NCBI GenBank assembly: GCA_001466705.2
Contig: LATX02000200.1
Span: 1,488,001-1,552,000 of the forward strand
Source of the DNA: Moniliophthora roreri
Taxonomy: Eukaryota; Basidiomycota; Agaricomycetes; Agaricales; Marasmiaceae
Reading direction: 5' to 3'
Length of the DNA stretch: 64,000 nucleotides
Part shown: in pieces, positions 57,210 to 64,000 of the stretch
Layout of the letters: each line of letters starts with the position of its first letter
How positions within the stretch are numbered: position 1 is the first letter of the stretch
The notes under the pieces: generated by a model
Seen by the model: only the letters and a program-made list of their open reading frames with translations
Database searches by the model: none
What the model was told of the DNA's origin: nothing
Translations under genes and position numbers: made by a program

Positions 57210-60200
57210 GCTATTCAAGTTCCTGATTGGCCGAGATATGTATGTTTATCAACGTTATATGGGGTGGGTACACCTGACTTGCATATGTGTATGTTTTCAA
57301 GTAAAAAGCGCCTTTCTCTAGCGCAGGACTGTATGTATTATACCGTAAAATAGATTATTTCGGGAGTAATAATCCAACCGTGCATTGTTTCCAAGATTTC
57401 AGATTGACCCAAAGCGGCCAACGATAGAGGAGAACCGGACGCCGAATACATCAAAGATAACGCTTGAGGGCCGATTCCACCTACTCCTTTGTCTTTAGTC
57501 GCGAAAGCGACGAGATTCTCTGCGGTAGTTGCTTGAAAGGACTCCTTTGATCAAATCCGATTGAAGGCCATGCTGGACGAGTGTACTGTCATGTCTGTCG
57601 GAAGTGGCTAATAAGACTGGATTTACGAACCATAACCATGTCGCCCAAGCTTTGACATTATACAGTAACAGTCTACCAGAATAACAGGTCGTACTCAATA
57701 CGTGAAGTCATTTAATGCAGGAGAGAGAGCCATGCTCGACACTCGGACGAGGTAGAGCGCCTATGCGTGTTGAAGACGCTCTAGGCTCAAAAAGGAAATT
57801 CCTCACGAGCGTCGGACTCGTAGCGCCGTAGACGCTGCTCAATATCCACCAACCCTCGTGTATCAACATCGCCTGCACTCGTTTTCTCCCGGATTCAGTC
57901 TGATAATCGTCGCCTGTTTTCAATAACGTTCACTTTCACCGCTCGGCGGGTCGAATTTCTTTGAGGGATCTCACCCCTTTCCTCTTCCCCGTCCCCATAC
58001 AACTTCAGGCTTCAGGTCTCAGGCCTCAGGCCTTATGCTTCCCGCCCATTGCAGAGTCTATCGCATCAAACCTCGAACAAGAAACGCTTCAGGGAATGAC
58101 ATTATTGAATCATTGTTGCGAGGTCATTTGCGGGAAAATAGTAGCTTTCAGGTGTTAGGTGCGCAATTCGTTCAAATATCAGTAATGAATTGTTATTCAC
58201 ATACAGGTTCGAGCATTCTGCGATAATCCAGGTCGTTTTCCCCCTCAACAATCGGCGCCTCGAGCAACGTTCAATGCTGATGTACGCAAATATGTCCTTG
58301 CACGTTTAATATAACTGACCCCCACTTCAGGGAGTTCAGTGCTATTGTTCCATCGTTCCAGGTCCATGCAATTTCTGGACTATTCTCAAATTTACCAAAA
58401 TCCATGATCGTGGCCTTATATTTCATCTTCTGAATACTGCTTCTGCTCCCTTGCGATTTGAGGGGAGATGCTTTAATGGGCTCAATATGGCTTAGCGAAA
58501 GGACTCGTAACGTTTAGGTCAGCAGGTGCGCAGCTCCCCGTCATTGTGGCCGACTAACTTGTACTTAAATACCTAGCTACCAGATGACTGGAAAGACGTG
58601 TCACGATATATACAGTGTAAACTCGCCGCCAGCTACTCAAGGGTCGAAACCCAAGCAAGTCCACTTGTTTGTACTCCAGCCGACGATATATCAGGATCCG
58701 AAACATGAAGATGATCACGGTAGTCGAACTACAGAGTTTCTGAATCTATCATGCAATGAAGCCTTACCAGGAGTCAAGATAGCAGCGTCTGAGCCTACTC
58801 GCGACTTGAAGTGCTCGCAGTTCCTGTAGTCAGGTGAGCGCGTGACTCCTTTCCACTTATCCTATATGAACGTGATATTGACCGCATCTTAGCCAATGTA
58901 TGATGATGAATCTGAGTAGGACTTGAGACATCCGTTGAATGGGCTGGAGCCCTGATTATGGTGCAGTGGTGGCAGGGAGGAAGTCGGTAGGATGACCACG
59001 GTAAATGGGTACATAGGCGGAACATGCCTGTTTTCTGCCTAACCCTCACGGAATACCGCGTGCAGCCCCAGTCTTACCCGGAAGCCTTGAGGTATATCGT
59101 CAGAAAGGGCAGCAACTCATTGATGGTTCGAGCGCTAGGACGGTGCAACGCTACTCGCCGTTTTTCTGTTTTGGGGGCGGTATTGCCCGGACAGCGTCAT
59201 ACTTCACGATACTTAGGTGCTCTTGCCAGCTCATGCATTCCACGAGAGCAGACTACAGTCTCCGGGAAAGCGCAGTAAGCCGCTTCCATTTGATTTCTGT
59301 CTCACCTACTCGTTTGTAGACATGGCCAATACCGTTTCTTCCCAGGTATCATTATGCAGTCCTGTGTAGTGTCCATTCTACTTGACTAAGGGTTATCCTC
59401 TTCTGTCGGATGGTGGACCGCAGGCCTACTTCCCACCAGATCTGATGCATTGGATAGTTTCATTATTTGCGGATTCCCAAGTGATTGTGATCGGTTGGAC
59501 CTTTTCTAACCGGATTATACAGAATGAACTTCAAATTTCTCATTTAATAGGCTGATATGGGCGGAGTGGTGTTACGGCACGCTTGACTGGATTCGATCGC
59601 CCAACCTTCCACCCGAAATCCGAAACACTTTCTCATCTCCAGTTACACTCAACAGCTAACTCATGCATCAGGCCCCAAGCGCCAGGCAGGTCAACAGAGA
59701 TGGTCTCATTGAACCCAATCGATCCTCTCCCAGTCGCGAAATGTGTGTTCTACACAAACTAGCGGCTGAATGGGCTGCTAAGGCGCTCAGTCGGAAAGTA
59801 GTTACCTGGTTGATCCTGCCACGCGTTCCTAAATCGTGTGATGCAAACATTTGAACGGACCGTCGTGGGTGAAAAGCTAACAAGATATCGCACAAAGCCC
59901 TCGGACCCCATACGAAAAGCTGTTGAAGCTGTGCAAGATTCATCGTTTGGACTCTGGACGATACATGGCGCTGAATAACGTCCGTTACCTTGCACACGTG
60001 TCATGCTCTGGACGTCCATGCAAGATGAACATTGAACAAGGCCTACTTGAACAATAATTTGTGGGAGCCGGATGGCGTGTCGCTGCATGGGCATTTTGAG
60101 GTCAAGGTCCCGAATCTTATCCCTTTTAGTTGCTGTGTGTCGCATATTTGCTCCCTGAATATCACGGTTGGCTATGGTTTTGATGTGTTGAATTACTTCC

Positions 60201-62311
60201 GTCTATTCCTCGGTCGATGACGACTCGATGGTCGGCTTGATTTAGCTGGCTGGTGAGCCGTTTCCTGATTACCTCAATGATGGCAAGAATGGACCTGATC
60301 AAATATGTCTGTACATCCCGCAACCCCGAACGGCGTCAAAGCATCCTGTACCCACGACGTTAACGACCCGTTGCGTGGATATCTAACGCTGAAAACCCCC
60401 CAGAGCCTTTTTTGCACTAAACTCTAATGTAGCACCCTGGACTCGAGTCTCGGAGGTAATTCAGTTGCGAGCAGAACCAGGGTAAACAATTCTACAGAAA
60501 AGTCCTTATCCGATTCTTCAAGTTGGCATGCGAGTACTGATCAATTTTCGTAGTATGTCACCGGCTCAAACCACATACAATGTTTCAAGCCGAAGAACAA
60601 AAATTCGAAGCAAATATTGCTCAGGCTGTCCATCTATCTGTCAACACAACACCACTTCTTAATTCAGCCAGCCAGTAGAGCAGATTCTATGATTGATTTC
60701 TCTCGGCCTGACTGTCGTTCATCTAGGGTCGCCATACACTGAGGATGCGGGCGAATTCGGTCCGTATGGACTGACATCGTGATTTTAGTTTATCTGACCA
60801 GGCTGCATACTGTACAACCACCTTGTCTTGGCACTATGTTCGTCACACTTTATTAATTTAAAGTCTCAATACTCTAGGTTGTCGTTGAATCCGTGCAATT
60901 CGTGAGTGACTACGATCAATTTTTTCGAGCGCCTGTTGACGTGAATTACAGGTATAGGTAGAGTTGTGAGACCGCTTCTATTTCTAGGAGAACGTATGGA
61001 ATCATTTTGTAAACAGTTCAGCGGTGCGCGAACACTTTGTTTATGGTATATGCGATCGCCAATGCTACCTTGCCCGACTTGACCATACCCCCGTATCCTA
61101 CTCGCAGTTCAGCTTGGTGAGAGTACAGTCAGGGCACTGGGCGGGACCAGACCCAAAATGATATCGCAACCTGTAACCCGGAGGAGCTTGGGCGACATCA
61201 GACGGAGGACCGAGTATGATGCTAGCCATTATACGTACGAATGTAGGCAAACGTCGTCATCTCTTCCGTCTAGCTACTTCTCACGGGATCCAATGCAAAG
61301 CAGGCTTAGACCAATCCGGATTCGGTGGACACTAGAAAGCGTGGTAGATCATCGATGGTATATTCCCTCGACGGCGCCCGATAATATTACTTGGTACGGA
61401 GAAGATCTCCTTTTGACTAAACCTTCGAAGCTTCCCTGTCGTAGCAACGGCTTCGCGTACCAGTATCCCCTCCATTCGGCTCTTGAAATCGGAATGCAAG
61501 GGCGCTATTGTCGCGAAGTCTTCCGAACGTTCCTCTTCCGTTGCTTCTTGATGCTGCCCAGGCTACTTTCATTCGCGCAGGTAGTAACAAGTTGGCCTCC
61601 TACGCCCTCGCCTATGCCTTGCCGTTCTGTATGATTTCAGATTTGCCGTCTTGGAGCCTCTCTATTTCTGGCTTTGCTATACCCGCGTTTCGCGGAGGAG
61701 TTTTGGGTGGTGGAAGGTGGGAACGGAAAAGGAGTGCACGTTCATTAGGGAACTGTGCAGACATGATCGGTAGAAGGCTAAACACAATCACAAACGAAGG
61801 TTTTTGGCGCGCCAGAACGGGATACTACCAATCGCTGGCTTTGTCACGCGAAGGACGGCCATCTTACATGCATAACCTGGCCTTTCCTTTCTCCCCGATG
61901 AAGCAGTACCCAACTGCCGCATCAGGTCCCCAAGATTTGAAGTTCTCGATCTCCGTTGTTCTCTCTTTTGGTTCTAATCTTATTGCTTTAGTACCTTTCC
62001 CATACTTGCTTGGCCGACATTGGCCGTAGCTCTAACGATCCGTCAATTTGCAACGCATGCCGTACTGATCCCTCATGTCACAACAGCTCGGTCTTGATGA
62101 TATTTAGCGCTTTAGCGTCCACTTTCCAACCGGTTGACCTCCCTTTATTCAAGAGCTGATGAAAGCTAAGCAGAAATATTTTGGGGTGCGAAATGGTCGT
62201 GGCCGCAGCGCGGAAGGATTTGGGTACTAATAGCTACTGTCTCGCGACTTGGGCAGCATTTTAAAAACTACGGTACAGGCTTAGGTACCTCAGCCACATT
62301 CCTTTCATATT
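57210..62311. other. gene-poor region between the two C2H2 paralogues
   Basis: About 5 kb with no gene that I can assemble. Pieces with protein-like reading occur at 59400-59520 (QAYFPPDLMHWIVSLFADSQ) and 59550-59650 (WAEWCYGTLDWIRSPNLPPE), interrupted by stops. At 61158-61634 and 61508-62029 two overlapping plus-strand frames of 158 and 173 codons have no recognised motif. An orphan 19-nt match to the start of 18S rRNA lies at 59803-59821. No tRNA gene and no transposon protein motif was recognised. The region may be decayed coding sequence. Confidence 0.35.
59803..59821 (+). other. orphan fragment matching the 5' end of 18S rRNA
   Basis: TACCTGGTTGATCCTGCCA equals the first 19 nt of eukaryotic small-subunit rRNA. 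The next base and everything beyond differ, and the upstream side is not recognisable as rDNA spacer. It is not a functional rRNA gene. Confidence 0.6.
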
Positions 62312-63263
62312 ATGTTCGTCTCTCTATGTTTAACAATTCACGCAAATACCTCACCCAGTTACTCTAGGTTCCCACCGTCGAGCTGTTCCGATCTATCATC
62401 TTCTACGAATGCTCCGCTAGGTGAGGTCGTTATGATCAGCCTCTTTTTGACACTTATCAACATGATATATATGCAGGCTGCTTCCATTGCTGGAGAAACT
62501 ATCCGATGGGGTGCGAGAGACACCGTTTCGCACCTCTAGGTTACCGCTACGATCACTCGATAACAAGGTACGCTAGCAGATTTTATTCTTCTCCGATCGG
62601 CTAACAAGGACATCTGTATAGCGATGGTGATGTCCATCAAACCACTGAGGGTCTGACACACGACTGGAACTGGCAGCCCCATCCAGACGACATCCGTAGC
62701 CTATCACAGGAGAATGTTGCGAACGATTTCAGATCAGCGTCTTGGCCGCTTCTGTATACCTTCAATACTTTAGAATCGGGTACGGGGCAGTACGAGGTGT
62801 CTGTTGTTGTAGATGACGAGGCGCTGGTTCGAGCAGGCGCTTGCCCCGCGGGAACCTCTGAGGGTTCCAGCTCCTGCTTGCGGTCAATGCAGCCCGACCT
62901 GGAACCTTCCTCCCCCGCTTCACGCTTTCGTTTGCAGGTGGGGAGACCTGCAGCAACTCAAGCTTCGAAGATGCTGCGCAAAAAGAAACCTCTTTATTTT
63001 TGCCCCTTCTCGGGGTGTACATCAAGTGGGTTCACTGAGAAACATAATCTTGAATGTGAGACGTCCTTTTCGGCCTCGACACGATTACTCATCGTTTTTA
63101 TTCAGATCACTGTAAAGCACACAGGGGAATAAAACCTCACGTCTGTGAAAAATGCAACAAGGGCTTCGGTTCGAAGGGTGACCTTCGGCGGCACCAGAGG
63201 GCGAAGACCCTCCCATGCAGCGGGCGTAGCGCACCGAGTACAGCTGTCAAATCTTCTGTTTGA
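62312..63263 (+). CDS. C2H2-type zinc-finger protein, copy B
   Basis: Four exons (62312-62420, 62477-62567, 62622-63055, 63106-63263) give 263 aa starting MFVSLCLTIHANTSPSY. The second exon encodes GCFHCWRNYPMGCERHR, closely matching copy A. After a variable linker, the block ASKMLRKKKPLYFCPFSGC leads into the first finger (Cys-x4-Cys, then FTEKHNLEYH and CKAH), split by an intron at the same codon as in copy A. The last finger is CEKCNKGFGSKGDLRRH with Cys as fourth ligand (QRAKTLPC). The end is SAPSTAVKSSV. It is a probable DNA-binding regulator. The linker differs strongly from copy A, so the duplication is old or the linker evolves fast. Confidence 0.75.
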
Positions 63264-64000
63264 CTGAGATAGCTATTTTTGGGCTATTTATTGAGGTTTT
63301 GTGTATATAATAGTAATAATCTCCGCGAGAACACGGCCTCATGCGTACTTCTTTTGTTGAAAAGTATCAGTTATTGCGCAGAATAAATAGTATATCATAC
63401 ACATTGGGAACTCTATAACGCTCGGAGGAACAGCGGGCAAGTTTTTTCCTTTCCTTTTTGCGGCATCGAAGGAAAGGAAGATCGATAGCAAAACGTTGAT
63501 GCCATTTCCGAAGAGAAAGGAAGGTGTGGCCACTACCCTCTATGCCTTGACCGTATCGGAAAGTGATTGTGGATACGTGGACGTTGTCAACAAACTCTGA
63601 AGTGTCAAATTACGGCCTCACGGGGCAGCAATCGCGTGCAAGCGAAGTCAGGACGCGAGGTTTAATGATGATGATTCGTGGAGGGAAGTAGGCCCTGAGG
63701 CCTGAGGAAGGGAGATCTGAGATCTGAGGACTAGCGTCGGCCCATGGTCTTTGCATCTGTTGCATAATCTTTGTCGTGTACGTGGTTCTGTTGGACCCAC
63801 AGTATCATGATGGTGACAGGACGGATGCGACGGATAGACGTTAGACCTGCGTCAGACCACGAAATCAAGGACGTCGAGCACTTTTTCAAGTAATGAAATT
63901 AGCGCTGAGCCTAGTGATACTGGAAGCGCACCTATGTCGGTAATATGCAGTGATGTGAATTTGCTTCTGTTACTTCTTCAATACGCACGCTCCCATTCCA
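63264..64000. other. intergenic tail of the window
   Basis: No gene is seen. A small imperfect repeat (GAGGCCTGAGG and AGATCTGAG doublet) lies near 63695-63730. The first 100 bp should be the 3' UTR of copy B. Confidence 0.35.

Noticed and set aside
59100..59180. tRNA-like B box (GGTTCGAGC)
   Set aside because: No matching A box or cloverleaf could be drawn around it; the last bases of the box do not fit. A similar hit near 58205 fails in the same way.
18947..62520. Shared CWRNYP string in the CorA-like protein and the C2H2 paralogues
   Set aside because: The contexts differ completely (cytosolic CorA N-terminus against a Cys-rich block); a six-residue match is not evidence of homology.
58005..63730. 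Inverted CTCAGGCCTCAGG-like repeats near 58.0 and 63.7 kb
   Set aside because: They are short, imperfect, low-complexity doublets; they do not bound an element with clear ends or target duplication.

Overview
This window is nuclear DNA of a filamentous basidiomycete, most likely an Agaricomycete. The evidence is dense genes split by many short introns (about 45-70 nt, GT-AG with occasional GC-AG) and typical mushroom families: a CorA-like membrane protein, a secreted protein of the family usually mislabelled ribosomal protein S17, CENP-B-type helix-turn-helix proteins and a Zn2Cys6 regulator. No bacterial, plasmid or viral gene and no CRISPR array was seen. Gene models below were built by joining open frames at splice sites and checking that phases close. 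Where I give an amino-acid total, the summed exon length is divisible by three.

Layout. 1-2979: 3' part of a protein tyrosine phosphatase. 3357-6370 (-): POP1 of RNase P/MRP, head to head with a small mitochondrial membrane protein (6471-7188). 7144-7705 (-): hypothetical gene. 8218-9763: secreted protein. 10106-11243 (-) ARL8, head to head with PET127 (11369-14250). 14529-14883 (-) SCOC-like protein, head to head with RPN13 (14999-16158). 16287-17574 (-) NSE2 SUMO ligase, head to head with mitochondrial ribosomal protein uS12m (17662-18292). 18719-20999: CorA-like protein. 21134-24982 (-): a 1196-aa protein with five repeated Cys modules that I cannot assign to a family. 25412-25949: a MITE-like element. 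26145-29686 (-): SPO71-like PH-domain protein. 29937-30834 (-): Maf pyrophosphatase, head to head with PIG-X/PBN1 (30913-31695). 33107-34021 (-): CYS3-type bZIP. 34710-36322 (-): alternative oxidase. 36.3-41.7 kb: gene-poor. 41728-43624: CENP-B-type DNA-binding protein. 46157-49380 (-): Zn2Cys6 regulator. 49947-50503: TOM22. 50776-52267 (-): NDUFA9-type complex I subunit, head to head with a UPF0390 protein (52370-52747). 53112-54834 (-): NOL8-like RRM protein. 56.3-63.3 kb: gene-poor, with two divergent C2H2 zinc-finger paralogues near its ends.

Most genes are housekeeping. Several serve mitochondria (PET127, uS12m, TOM22, NDUFA9-type, AOX, the small membrane protein) or the nucleolus and RNA processing (POP1, NOL8-like, UPF0390). 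Six head-to-head pairs share intergenic gaps of 78-125 bp. The least explained parts are the Cys-module protein, the MITE, a 6-nt microexon inside the Zn2Cys6 cluster, the two gene-poor stretches and an orphan 19-nt match to the 5' end of 18S rRNA.
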